Shown here one piece after another: positions 1-7,857 of a stretch of DNA of 15,853 bases. Source of the stretch: Pseudobdellovibrionaceae bacterium. Lineage in GTDB: Bacteria > Bdellovibrionota > Bdellovibrionia > Bdellovibrionales > JAMPXM01. Position 1 is the first letter of the stretch; each line of letters opens with the position of its first letter. Location: positions 1-15,853 of the forward strand of contig CAJYOV010000139.1 in assembly GCA_913776405.1 (NCBI GenBank), read 5' to 3'. Position numbers and translations under genes: made by a program. Under the pieces are notes generated by a model. The model saw nothing but the letters and a program-made list of their open reading frames with translations. It was not told the DNA's origin and searched no databases.

Positions 1-1165
1 GGCCAGGCTCCCAAAGATTCGATAGGTTCACCATCATGCGATCGACGGAAAGGAATTGCCTATGACCCTGAGCGACGGCGGCCGCCATCGCAAGCCTGTG
101 ATCATGATCTGTCGAATATCTAAACGACGCTGGGAAAATCGAATCCGGCTTACCGTCGATTTCAATACCGTCTGCGAGAGGTCGCGCGCGACGCCCGATA
201 CCTTTGATGAGATCTGTAATGGCTTGTATACGATTCGACTCTTTGAAGGCGAGATGAGGTGCGCCGAAAAGCTTTGATTTTCCGGAAGCGAGCGCGAGCA
301 AAACCGAAAGCACTGGAAAAAGATCAGGGCAATTTTTTATGTCGAACTCTAGTGCATGAAGCGGCATCGAGGGTGATCGCGAGACTACGAGGCTTGTCCC
401 TCGAGTTTGAACTTCACAACCCATCTGCGCCAGCAGCAAGGGAAAGACTGCGTCCGGCTGCAAACTTTCTGACGGCCAGTGTTCGATCACAGCTTCGCCA
501 GTGCGTGCAACGGCTAGGGCCGCAACAGCGAATGCAGAGCTTGCATCCGGCTCGGCTCGAAGCTCGGTCGCAGTCACTTGGCTGCCTGCGCGAATGATCA
601 AGAGATCTTGACCTTCGCGGTCGATCTTCATACCGGCGCGTTCGCACAAACGAATGGTCATTGAGAGATAGCTCTCGGAGACCTGTGCGCCCGCGAATCG
701 CAATTTCAGATCAAAAGGTAAATTCCACGCATTCAAGATAACCGCGCTCGCAAACTGACTAGAAGCTGATCGATCAACGATCAACTCTCCTTCGGGCTGT
801 TGCCACCCCTGCCCTCGCAGTGTCATTCGCTGCAGGCGAATTTCAGCTTCGCAATCAAGTTGCGAAAGTAACCGTGCGGTCTCGGTTTGAGGGCGTTCGA
901 AGAGTCGAAGTGAGCCTGAAAGGTGATGTGTGCCCGGCAGTCGTGAAGCGCGGAGGCTCAAGAATCGAAGTGTCGTGCCGGCCGCGCCGCAGTCAGCTGG
1001 CTCACCTTTTAGAATCTGCTTAAGCCCCGACTTCATTTTAACGACGTCGTCGGCGTCCGACTCACCGATGACAGTGAGATTCTCTGCGTAGGACTGGATG
1101 ATCAGGAGACGATTGAGAATCGATTTTGAGGCCAGGATCTCGCCTTTGAATCGAAACTGTTTCAC
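1..1165 (-). CDS. aroA: 3-phosphoshikimate 1-carboxyvinyltransferase (EPSP synthase), 3' end cut by window edge
   Basis: Translating the minus strand from GTG at 1165 gives 388 uninterrupted codons to the window edge. The family is usually about 430 residues, so roughly 40 C-terminal residues are missing. It should join shikimate-3-phosphate and PEP to make EPSP in the cytoplasm, the sixth step of the shikimate pathway. Visible landmarks are the substrate loop ASKSILNR (residues 12-19), CGAAGTTLRF (59-68), FERP (89-92), the phosphate-binding SASSQ (133-137), a catalytic Asp in NCPD (Asp281), KESNR (308-312) and DHR (355-357). The GTG start overlaps the aroB stop by four bases (GTGA), so translation is probably coupled to aroB. 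One oddity is that the C-terminal position normally held by a PEP-binding Lys (E. coli Lys411) seems to be Leu381. Family assignment is firm; full activity is inferred. Confidence 0.93.
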   Translation of the reverse strand, partial: MKQFRFKGEILASKSILNRLLIIQSYAENLTVIGESDADDVVKMKSGLKQILKGEPADCGAAGTTLRFLSLRASRLPGTHHLSGSLRLFERPQTETARLLSQLDCEAEIRLQRMTLRGQGWQQPEGELIVDRSASSQFASAVILNAWNLPFDLKLRFAGAQVSESYLSMTIRLCERAGMKIDREGQDLLIIRAGSQVTATELRAEPDASSAFAVAALAVARTGEAVIEHWPSESLQPDAVFPLLLAQMGCEVQTRGTSLVVSRSPSMPLHALEFDIKNCPDLFPVLSVLLALASGKSKLFGAPHLAFKESNRIQAITDLIKGIGRRARPLADGIEIDGKPDSIFPASFRYSTDHDHRLAMAAAVAQGHRQFLSVDRMMVNLSNLWEPG

Positions 1166-2271
1166 TCGCACCAGCCTTGAATCTTCGCATGGCGAACGAG
1201 TTCCGAAATCGCGAGAGTCTTCCGCTCCGTTTTGCCGATGCGATTCAAAAGAATGAACGTGACGGCTTTGTCTGCATCGCGTTTTTTGTCGCGTAAGAGA
1301 TAAGCCTCGACCGCGCGTGCAGGAAGCGGGCTTTTCAGCGGTTCGGGCTTGAGACCAAAGCGTGCGATCAAACTGAGAGCACGGTCGAGGTCTTTTTCTT
1401 TGAGTGAACCGATAGCATGACTTAGCTCAACCGCGAAGAAGAGCCCCTGAGCTACGGCTCGACCGTGGGAGACTCCGTTGTAAGCTTCCAGCACGTGACC
1501 CATCGTGTGGCCGAGGTTTAGAACCTGACGACGACCGCTTTTTTCTTCGGGATCCGAATTCACCACTCTCATTTTCGCGGCGATCGCATCCGGAAGAGCG
1601 GACCAGATCAAGTCAGCACCTTCGAGCTTGGTTGTTTCAAGCGTTCGGACCCAAGTGCCACCATCGATGAGCGCGATCTTCGCAAGCTCGCCAAGGCCAT
1701 CGACGACGCGCGCTTCCGGTTGTGACGTCAAAATCGATTTAATGAGAAGAACGTCAGTCGCGGGGTAGAACGTGCCGATTTGGTTTTTAGTGCCGGCCAA
1801 ATTGAGCGCCGTCTTGCCACCGTGGGCGGAGTCAATTGCGGCAAGCCAAGTCGTCGGCAAATGAACGAGTCGCACACCTCTTTTAAAGACGCTTGCGAAA
1901 AAACCGCCGAAATCGCCAACTGAGCCCCCACCTGCGACCAAGACGGTCATCTTGCGCGGTGGAAGTTCGGCACACAGATCAGAGAGCTTTTTAAGGTGAG
2001 CAGGAAAGGCACGAACGTCTTTGAGTTCTTCGCCCGACTTGACTGCATAGCGATGTGGAAAAGACGACGCGAACTTTGAAAACTCCGGCGACACAGTCGT
2101 GAGCTTCCGGTCGTAGATTAAAACCGTCGACTTCGCGTCGACGACCCGACTGCGATCGAGCCCCGAGAAGGACTTTAAGAGATGAAGCTGTGTCTGGACT
2201 CGTCTATCACCCATGAGTTGTCGATATTTTGCGCCGGAGCTTCGCCAAAAGTCCAGGGAACACTCGCGCAT
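1162..2271 (-). CDS. aroB: 3-dehydroquinate synthase
   Basis: The enzyme converts DAHP to 3-dehydroquinate, the second shikimate step, using NAD and a divalent metal in the cytoplasm. The 369-residue product has the NAD-binding loop GGGSVGD (114-120), LPTTWLAAIDSAHGGKTALN (138-157), DGLGELAKIAL (191-201) with a metal-ligand Glu195, LNLGHTMGH (251-259) with metal-ligand His255, and SHGRAVAQG (268-276) with metal-ligand His269. KKRDADK near the C terminus is also typical. The length is normal for the family. The ATG at 2271 has only a weak GCGGA upstream. A second in-frame ATG at 2214 would remove 19 poorly conserved residues and cannot be excluded. aroA follows with a 4-base overlap, forming a two-gene aromatic biosynthesis operon. 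A plus-strand gene starts 54 bp upstream, so both promoters must lie in that short gap or inside the neighbouring gene. Confidence 0.95.
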   Translation of the reverse strand: MRECSLDFWRSSGAKYRQLMGDRRVQTQLHLLKSFSGLDRSRVVDAKSTVLIYDRKLTTVSPEFSKFASSFPHRYAVKSGEELKDVRAFPAHLKKLSDLCAELPPRKMTVLVAGGGSVGDFGGFFASVFKRGVRLVHLPTTWLAAIDSAHGGKTALNLAGTKNQIGTFYPATDVLLIKSILTSQPEARVVDGLGELAKIALIDGGTWVRTLETTKLEGADLIWSALPDAIAAKMRVVNSDPEEKSGRRQVLNLGHTMGHVLEAYNGVSHGRAVAQGLFFAVELSHAIGSLKEKDLDRALSLIARFGLKPEPLKSPLPARAVEAYLLRDKKRDADKAVTFILLNRIGKTERKTLAISELVRHAKIQGWCE

Positions 2272-2325
2272 TTCCGCGCTCGCCCGACCGTTAAGCCAAT
2301 CTCATTTTGAGCCGAAGAGAGTTGC

Positions 2326-3381
2326 ATGGAACAACAGTGGACCTCGCAACCTTACAATCCGTATCCACCCAAGCAGGCGCAAACGCCGCCACCACCGGGT
2401 CAAAAACCCCGATCGGTTTGGCCGCTTGTCATGATGGCCGTTGTTCTCATCGCTTTGGGCGGATTGCTCGTTTCAACCTACTTTGTCCAAGCGCAGGTCG
2501 AGAAAGTCGCAGCAAAGGCCCTCAGTCAGGGGCTAAAACAAGTTGGTCCTGTCGCCGACATTCACTTTTCAAAGCTCAAGTTCAACCTCTTTCGCCAACG
2601 CGTTCATCTCTACGATGTGACTGCGACTCTAAAATCATCAGGCGAAACGCTCCGAATCGGCCGCGCGTCGATTGGCGGTGTTGACTGGGAGTCTCTCAAG
2701 CAGATGGCATTGACTCGAAAACCCGCGATCCCGCAAACGCTGACTCTTCAACTCGACGGAATTGAAATTCCCTCGCGTTTGGTTGGCGAACAAGTTCATG
2801 GGTTTTTAAAATCTCTAGGCTACGAACAGTTGGTCGTATCGACCTACATTCAAATCGCTCGTGACGCTCAAACGAAAACGTTCACGCTCGAGCATTTTGA
2901 AGTTGAAGCTGAGGATCTCGGAAGTGTCGATCTTCGCTTCTCAGTTGGGAATCTGTCGTTACCGACAGCGCAGCAGATGACGCTCTTTAAAAAAGATCCG
3001 AAGAAGTTTTTCGCAAACTCGTCAGATCTGACGAAGCTGACGTTAAACGGCTTCGAGTTCACGTTCAAAGACGATTCACTCGTCGAACGCGCAACGAAAG
3101 CGTTCGTCGCAATGGGTGAGTCTTCACCGCTGGAACTGGTCAATCTCGCGATTCGCTCGAACACGCCAAGCCCGGTTGCGCGTGACGTAGCCACAACGAA
3201 AGCCCAAGTCGACTTCGTTTTACCGGCACTCGAGACATTGAAAACGTTCTTGAAACACCCGAGCTCAATCACAGTTGCGTCGCGCCCGCGACAAGCCATC
3301 CCTGTGCTTTCACTTCTGGATGATCGCGGTGGCGGCTCGATCAACGAACTCGCTCACCGACTCTCGATGGTCGTTGAATAA
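2326..3381 (+). CDS. Single-pass envelope protein of unknown function, possibly AsmA-like
   Basis: I do not recognise this 351-residue protein with certainty. Residues 1-30 are a Pro/Gln-rich cytoplasmic head (for example QTPPPPGQKP). Residues 31-52 form one transmembrane helix, and the rest should lie in the periplasm. Directly after the membrane helix comes an amphipathic helix and the stretch DIHFSKLKFNLFRQRVHLYD, followed by alternating beta-like segments with the phrase IGRASIGGVDWESL. This layout (N-terminal anchor, then a beta-rich groove domain) is seen in AsmA/DUF748-type proteins, so a role in envelope lipid handling is possible but unproven. The ATG at 2326 is preceded by GAAGAGAG at about 8 bases. 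It is divergent from aroB and ends three bases before the convergent end of dppF, with no terminator visible between them. Confidence 0.8.
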   Translation: MEQQWTSQPYNPYPPKQAQTPPPPGQKPRSVWPLVMMAVVLIALGGLLVSTYFVQAQVEKVAAKALSQGLKQVGPVADIHFSKLKFNLFRQRVHLYDVTATLKSSGETLRIGRASIGGVDWESLKQMALTRKPAIPQTLTLQLDGIEIPSRLVGEQVHGFLKSLGYEQLVVSTYIQIARDAQTKTFTLEHFEVEAEDLGSVDLRFSVGNLSLPTAQQMTLFKKDPKKFFANSSDLTKLTLNGFEFTFKDDSLVERATKAFVAMGESSPLELVNLAIRSNTPSPVARDVATTKAQVDFVLPALETLKTFLKHPSSITVASRPRQAIPVLSLLDDRGGGSINELAHRLSMVVE

Positions 3382-3384
3382 GTC

Positions 3385-4365
3385 TTAAGCCTTATCGTGA
3401 AGATGACAGCGCGAGAGGCGCCCCTTCACATCGTAAAGCGCAGGCTTTTCCGTCAGGCAGCGATCGAACACTTTCGGGCAACGCTTTTGGAAAGGGCAGC
3501 CCGGTGGCGGATTCAACGGTGACGGTAGCTCGCCCTGGATCGCTGCGTGCGGTGTATCGCTCGCGCCCTGCTCGGCTTCGTGAAGATGCGGATGGCTCGC
3601 AAGCAACGCTTGTGTGTAAGGGTTCTGCGCGTCTTTGAAAACAAGATCGCGTGCGCCGTATTCCATCACTTGGCCGAGATACATGACCATGATTTTGTCT
3701 GAGACGTGGCGAACGACGGAAAGATCGTGAGAGATGAACAGGTAGCTCAACCCAAACTCATCCTGAAGATCCATGAGCAAATTCAGCACTTGAGCTTGAA
3801 TTGAAACGTCGAGTGCTGACACAGGCTCGTCGCAAATCAAAAGCTTTGGACGCAACATGAGTGCGCGAGCAATACCGATTCGTTGACGTTGGCCACCCGA
3901 AAACATGTGTGGGTAGCGGCTCTCAAATTCCGGGCGCAGGCCGACTTTTTTCATCATTTCGCGTGCGCGAGCGTAAATCTCGTCTTTCGCTACGCCACCT
4001 TGGATCAGCAGCGGCTCCGCGATGATGTCGAGGCACTTCTTTCGCGGGTTGAGAGAGGAGTAAGGATCTTGAAAGATCATCTGAACTTGCTTGCGCCACT
4101 CTTGAGCAGGCGTCTCATCGAGCGCCTTACCCTCGAAAACAGCTTTGCCGCTTGTGATGTCTTCGATCAGCATCAAGCATTTAGCGAGCGTGCTCTTACC
4201 GCAGCCAGACTCTCCAACAACGGCGAGCGTCTTCCCTCGTTCGAGAGAGAAGCTCACGCCATCGAGCGCTTTGACTTGCGCGGATTTTCCGAACATCCGG
4301 CGCAGTTCGTAAGTTTTGCGGAGGTCTTGAACCTCTAAGAGAGTCGAGTCCACAGCTTCAGGCAT
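3385..4365 (-). CDS. dppF: Dipeptide ABC transporter ATP-binding protein DppF
   Basis: This is the second ATPase of a dipeptide importer, acting at the inner face of the cytoplasmic membrane with DppD to drive the DppB-DppC channel. In the 326 residues (E. coli DppF is about 334) the ATPase motifs are complete: Walker A GESGCGKST (51-59), Q-loop MIFQDPYSSLNP (96-107), signature FSGGQRQR (155-162), Walker B LLICDEP (175-181) and H-loop ISHD (211-214). The C-terminal oligopeptide-transporter extension has four Cys at 290, 296, 303 and 320. Related peptide importers bind a [4Fe-4S] cluster with such a quartet, so one is likely here. It is the last gene of the operon. Its ATG shares one base with the stop of the preceding gene (TAATG), which suggests translational coupling. 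Confidence 0.96.
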   Translation of the reverse strand: MPEAVDSTLLEVQDLRKTYELRRMFGKSAQVKALDGVSFSLERGKTLAVVGESGCGKSTLAKCLMLIEDITSGKAVFEGKALDETPAQEWRKQVQMIFQDPYSSLNPRKKCLDIIAEPLLIQGGVAKDEIYARAREMMKKVGLRPEFESRYPHMFSGGQRQRIGIARALMLRPKLLICDEPVSALDVSIQAQVLNLLMDLQDEFGLSYLFISHDLSVVRHVSDKIMVMYLGQVMEYGARDLVFKDAQNPYTQALLASHPHLHEAEQGASDTPHAAIQGELPSPLNPPPGCPFQKRCPKVFDRCLTEKPALYDVKGRLSRCHLHDKA

Positions 4366-4883
4366 TACTTCTTAGCTTTCTGAGATTTAGCTTCGTCTTT
4401 TGAAAACTCTTTGCGAGCAGCTTTGTAACCGTCTTGAAGCTCATCGACGGCCTTTGTGATGCCGTTTTTGAACTTCGTCCAAGCGCGGCCAGTCTGGTCA
4501 CCGATCTTCGCAACATCAGCTGAAACTTCGTCGCGCTTCTTTTCTAAAGTCGCGATCTTCTTTTCGATCGAAGCTTTCGCATCAGAACTTGCTGTTGAGG
4601 CGTCTTTTTTCAAACCGTCGATCTGTTGGTTGATCGAGTCGATTTGCTTTTGCATTTTCGCTTTGAAGTCTTCTTTCGACTCTTCTGTTGGCTCAACTGG
4701 CTTTTCGCTACCGGCAGCTGTCGATGTTTTTGTGACTGTCGTTTCTTCGACTGTTTTTGAGCCGTCTGGGTTCGTCGTCGTTTTCACAGTCTTTGTCGTC
4801 GTCGAATCTGCGGCGCCTGCCGAAAATGCGAACGTTAAAACTGTAGCTACCATCAGAGCGTTCAAGGCTGTTTGCGTTTTCAT
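4365..4883 (-). CDS. Small secreted coiled-coil protein inserted in the dpp operon
   Basis: The 172-residue product is not part of the standard Dpp system and I do not recognise a named family. It begins with a clear signal peptide ([20 protein letters not shown], then SAGAA) with likely cleavage near residues 24-25. A Thr/Lys/Glu-rich low-complexity linker covers about residues 26-70. A long charged helical region (about 72-145, including KQIDSINQQIDGLKKDA and IATLEKKRDEVSADVAKI) looks like a coiled coil. Near residue 135 the phrase WTKFKNGITKAVDELQDGYK starts a basic tail. The product should therefore be exported to the periplasm. The ATG at 4883 overlaps the dppD stop as ATGA and has GAAGGAA upstream; its TAA overlaps the dppF ATG. 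A longer reading up to 5015 is possible but would destroy the signal peptide, so I reject it. Confidence 0.85.
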   Translation of the reverse strand: MKTQTALNALMVATVLTFAFSAGAADSTTTKTVKTTTNPDGSKTVEETTVTKTSTAAGSEKPVEPTEESKEDFKAKMQKQIDSINQQIDGLKKDASTASSDAKASIEKKIATLEKKRDEVSADVAKIGDQTGRAWTKFKNGITKAVDELQDGYKAARKEFSKDEAKSQKAKK

Positions 4884-5881
4884 TTGTCCATTTCCTTCTT
4901 TGGAATTTGGTGGGCTCGAATACAACGAACACGACTGCCCTCGATTTCGATCGCTGGCGGTACAGCCATCGTGCAAGGAGGAATCACGTGTGGACAGCGA
5001 GGGCTCAGCTGGCAACCTGACGGGCGAGCAAGCAAATCGGGTACAAGACCTGCGATCGTTGGAAGGCGCGAGCGAAACTCCGCTAAACCATGTGAGCCCG
5101 GAAGCGATTCAAGAAGCGCTTGAGTGTAAGGGTGCTTCGGTCGTCGAATGACTTCATTCTTCGGCCCTGCTTCCATCAAGTGGCCTGCGTACATGACGAG
5201 AATGTCGTCGGCCATCTGGGCGACAACGCCGATGTCATGCGTGATCAGAATCAAACCCATGCCGCGCTCAGCTTGGATCTTTTTTAAGAGATCGAGAATC
5301 TGCGCTTGAATCGTTACATCGAGAGCTGTCGTCGGCTCATCGGCAATCAGAAGATCCGGTTCGCAGGCAATCGCCATTGCGATCATCACACGCTGACTCA
5401 TACCGCCCGATAATTGGTGCGGATAGGAGTCCAAGCGCGACGCTGGATCCGGAATGCCAACTTGCTTCAAGAGATCGATCGTACGCTCGCGAAGGTTACC
5501 TTTGATCCCGTGAGTCTTCAGAGCTTCTTCGATCTGAAACCCGATCGTGAAGCTCGGGTTTAAGCTCGTCATCGGGTCTTGGAAGATCATAGCGACGCGA
5601 CCGCCGCGAAGCGCTTGGCGCTCGCCTTCGGTCATCTTGAGCATGTCTTGGCCGTCGAGCAAAATGCGGCCCGAACCGATTTGCGCGGTCGGCGGCAAAA
5701 GCCCCATAACGGCAAGTGACGTCACCGATTTACCAGAGCCGGACTCACCTACGATGCCAAGCGTGCGACCCTTAGAAACCGAGAACGATAAGTTCTCGAT
5801 GACATCGACGACGCCTCGGCGGGTCTCGAACGAGACACTTAAGTTTTCAACATTCAAAAGAGGGACGTTGTTAGCAGCCAT
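4880..5881 (-). CDS. dppD: Dipeptide ABC transporter ATP-binding protein DppD
   Basis: This is the first ATPase of the dipeptide importer, partner of DppF below the DppBC channel. The 333 residues are close to the E. coli length of 327. Walker A is GESGSGKS (45-52), the Q-loop is [12 protein letters not shown] (98-109), the signature is LSGGMSQR (157-164), Walker B is LLIADEP (177-183) and the H-loop is ITHD (213-216). The C-terminal extension carries Cys at 290, 296, 303 and 320, the pattern linked to a [4Fe-4S] cluster in related importers. The ATG at 5881 lies two bases after the dppC stop, with GAAGAAG as a plausible ribosome binding site. The downstream secreted-protein gene overlaps its stop by four bases. 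The two ATPases are distinct in sequence, so this is a heterodimeric importer rather than a recent duplication. Confidence 0.96.
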   Translation of the reverse strand: MAANNVPLLNVENLSVSFETRRGVVDVIENLSFSVSKGRTLGIVGESGSGKSVTSLAVMGLLPPTAQIGSGRILLDGQDMLKMTEGERQALRGGRVAMIFQDPMTSLNPSFTIGFQIEEALKTHGIKGNLRERTIDLLKQVGIPDPASRLDSYPHQLSGGMSQRVMIAMAIACEPDLLIADEPTTALDVTIQAQILDLLKKIQAERGMGLILITHDIGVVAQMADDILVMYAGHLMEAGPKNEVIRRPKHPYTQALLESLPGSHGLAEFRSRLPTIAGLVPDLLARPSGCQLSPRCPHVIPPCTMAVPPAIEIEGSRVRCIRAHQIPKKEMDK

Positions 5882-5883
5882 CG

Positions 5884-6810
5884 TTACTTCTTCAATCTTG
5901 GATCGAGGGCATCGCGAAGACCGTCACCCAACAGGTTAAAACCAAGAACGACAATCAGAATGCAAAGGCCTGGGAGTGTTACCAACCACGGGGCGCTTTC
6001 GATGAATGCGCGCGCATCGGAGAGCATTGTGCCCCACTCAGCAGTTGGTGGTTTTGCACCAAGACCTAAAAAGCCGAGGGCCGCCACGTTCAAGATGCCG
6101 TCACTGAATCCAAGTGTGCCCTGAACGATGACCGGCGCCATGCAGTTCGGGAGGATGTTTACAAAGACTTGGCGGAACGGGCCCGCACCGAAGCTGCCCG
6201 ATGCAACAACGTACTGGCGATTTTTTTCGATCATCACTTGCGCGCGCACGAGACGAACGAAGCCTGGGATGACGACGATTCCGACCGCGATAACGGCATT
6301 TACGAGGTTCTGACCTAGGATCGTCACAACGACAATCGCAAGAAGGATCGATGGCAGCGCCATCAGAATATCCATCGCGCGCATCACGACTGTATCGACC
6401 CAACCGCCGACATAACCCGCAAGAAGACCGAGGAGTGTCCCGATCGAGAGCGAGAAGACGACGACCATGAAACCAACGCCCATTGAAATGCGGGCGCCGT
6501 AAATCAAGCGTGAGAAAACATCGCGGCCAACGTCATCTGTACCGAAGATGTGCTTCATTGAGCCACCCATAGACCATGCAGGCCCTTGAGTGAAAACGCC
6601 TTCATGAATCAAAGTCGGATCGTAAGGTGCAAGAAGAGGCGCTAAAATCGCAACGAGGACGAAGAGCGCTACGATCACAAGACCGCCGACGGCACCTCGG
6701 TTTTGGCTGAAGAAATACCAGAACTCTTTCAGCTCGGCTTTGAAGCCTGTAGCAGCCTGAGCTTCTGTTGTCGGTGGAAGTGGTGGCGTGTTGACGGCTT
6801 GGACTGCCAT
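5884..6810 (-). CDS. dppC: Dipeptide ABC transporter permease DppC
   Basis: Inner-membrane permease subunit that pairs with DppB to form the dipeptide channel. The chosen ATG at 6810 shares one base with the dppB stop (TAATG) and has GGGGGAAG just upstream, giving 308 residues, near the E. coli 300. A GTG at 6840 would add ten residues but lies inside dppB without a good ribosome binding site. After a Pro/Ala-rich cytoplasmic head comes FWYFFSQNRGAVGGLVIVAL, the first membrane helix. GTDDVGRDVFSRLIYGARIS is a family hallmark before the transport domain. The ATPase-contacting EAA-type loop lies around QYVVASGSFGAGPFRQ. The C terminus NLLGDGLRDALDPRLKK is also typical. Five further hydrophobic helices fit the usual six. 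It is part of the coupled dppBCD-dppF run. Confidence 0.96.
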   Translation of the reverse strand: MAVQAVNTPPLPPTTEAQAATGFKAELKEFWYFFSQNRGAVGGLVIVALFVLVAILAPLLAPYDPTLIHEGVFTQGPAWSMGGSMKHIFGTDDVGRDVFSRLIYGARISMGVGFMVVVFSLSIGTLLGLLAGYVGGWVDTVVMRAMDILMALPSILLAIVVVTILGQNLVNAVIAVGIVVIPGFVRLVRAQVMIEKNRQYVVASGSFGAGPFRQVFVNILPNCMAPVIVQGTLGFSDGILNVAALGFLGLGAKPPTAEWGTMLSDARAFIESAPWLVTLPGLCILIVVLGFNLLGDGLRDALDPRLKK

Positions 6811-7820
6811 TACTTCCCCCGAAGGCGTGGATTCGCCCACGCGTAAGCAAGATCGACGAGCAAGTTCACGACGATGATGATTGTCGCGATCAGCAAGATG
6901 CCCGATTGGATGACCGGGTAATCACGCTGACGAACGCTGTCGACGAGCCAGAGACCGATGCCTGGCCATGAGAAAATCGTTTCCGTGAGAACGGCACCCG
7001 TCACGATCGTACCCGCCATCAAACCGATGACCGTGATAACCGGAACGAGGGCATTGCGAAGACCATGAAGGAAGATGACACGTGTGCGCGAAAGACCTTT
7101 TGCACGCGCGGTGCGCATGTAGTCTTCGCCCAAAACTTCGAGCATCGAAGAGCGTGTCATACGCGCAATCGTCGCAAGCGGAATCGTACCGAGCGCAATG
7201 GCCGGAAGAATCAAATGCGAGACCGCACTCTTGAAGGCTGGCCATGCTTCTGTCGATTTCCAAACGTCGAGAAGGTAAAAGCCTGTCCAATGGGGAACGT
7301 CGTACATAACGTCCATGCGGCCAGCGACGGGTGTCCAACCGAGTTGAACCGAGAAAATTAAAATGAGAATGAGACCCCACCAAAAAATCGGCATCGAGTA
7401 GCCGATGAGAGATGTCGTCATAAGCGAGTAATCAAAAAGAGAATTACGCTTTACGGCAGCAAGAACACCTAGCGGAAGGCCGATGAGAATCGCAAGAATC
7501 AACGCAACGACGCCAAGCTCGAGTGTTGCTGTAAAGCGCTCGGAGAATTCTTCGGAGACAGGTCTTGAAGACGTGATCGACGTGCCGAGATCGCCCTTGA
7601 GTGCATTACCGACGAAGACCCCATATTGGACTGGAAGTGGCTTATCGAGGCCGTAAGCTGATCGCATCTCGGCGAGAACTTCGGGTGAAGCACCGCGCTC
7701 TCCGATCATGAGCAAAACAGGATCGCCCGGAATCAGGCGGATGAGCGCGAAAGAAATGAGAGTGATTCCGATCAATGTCGGAATCACTTCAGCTAGACGT
7801 TTAAGGAGATAGCGAAACAT
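6810..7820 (-). CDS. dppB: Dipeptide ABC transporter permease DppB
   Basis: Inner-membrane permease of the dipeptide importer, 336 residues (E. coli 339). It starts with MFRYLLKRLAEVIPTLIGIT, the classic DppB/OppB amino end, followed by LIPGDPVLLMIGERG and a periplasmic domain with YGLDKPLPVQY. The ATPase-contacting EAA-type loop is EDYMRTARAKGLSRTRVIFL, followed by RNALVPVITVIGLMAG. The segment TETIFSWPGIGLWLVDSV is a family marker near the end. The ATG at 7820 has AGGA four bases upstream. It begins 37 bases after the dppA stop, and the gap holds a strong hairpin. It ends in a TAATG overlap with dppC, so the permeases are probably made in equal amounts by coupled translation. Confidence 0.96.
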   Translation of the reverse strand: MFRYLLKRLAEVIPTLIGITLISFALIRLIPGDPVLLMIGERGASPEVLAEMRSAYGLDKPLPVQYGVFVGNALKGDLGTSITSSRPVSEEFSERFTATLELGVVALILAILIGLPLGVLAAVKRNSLFDYSLMTTSLIGYSMPIFWWGLILILIFSVQLGWTPVAGRMDVMYDVPHWTGFYLLDVWKSTEAWPAFKSAVSHLILPAIALGTIPLATIARMTRSSMLEVLGEDYMRTARAKGLSRTRVIFLHGLRNALVPVITVIGLMAGTIVTGAVLTETIFSWPGIGLWLVDSVRQRDYPVIQSGILLIATIIIVVNLLVDLAYAWANPRLRGK

Positions 7821-7830
7821 CAGATCCTAA

Positions 7831-7850
7831 AGCGACTCCTGCGAGTCGCT
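7831..7850 (-). other. Intercistronic stem-loop between dppA and dppB
   Basis: AGCGACTC (7831-7838) and GAGTCGCT (7843-7850) form a perfect 8-bp stem with a 4-base loop. In the minus-strand transcript it lies between the dppA stop and the dppB start and is followed only by TTTA, so it is not a standard intrinsic terminator. In many importer operons a hairpin after the binding-protein gene protects the upstream message and lets the binding protein be made in excess over the permeases. That role is inferred here. Confidence 0.75.
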
Positions 7851-7857
7851 GAGATGA

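Noticed and set aside
259..1023. Several short open frames on both strands in the first kilobase
   Set aside because: All are shadows of the aroA reading frame, which covers the whole stretch on the minus strand.
3609..5130. GTGTAAG motifs in dppF (about 3613) and dppD (about 5126), same as the lexA repeat half-site
   Set aside because: They encode the conserved PYTQ motif of both ATPases (CCN TAC ACN), so protein conservation explains them.
4456..5151. Long plus-strand open frame of 231 codons over the dpp region
   Set aside because: It lies antisense to the secreted-protein gene and dppD, both supported by motifs, signal peptide and overlaps. Its translation is a Phe/Val/Ser-rich mirror with no family features.
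6811..6840. GTG at 6840 as the start of dppC
   Set aside because: The ATG at 6810 has the better ribosome binding site, forms a TAATG overlap with dppB and gives the expected family length.
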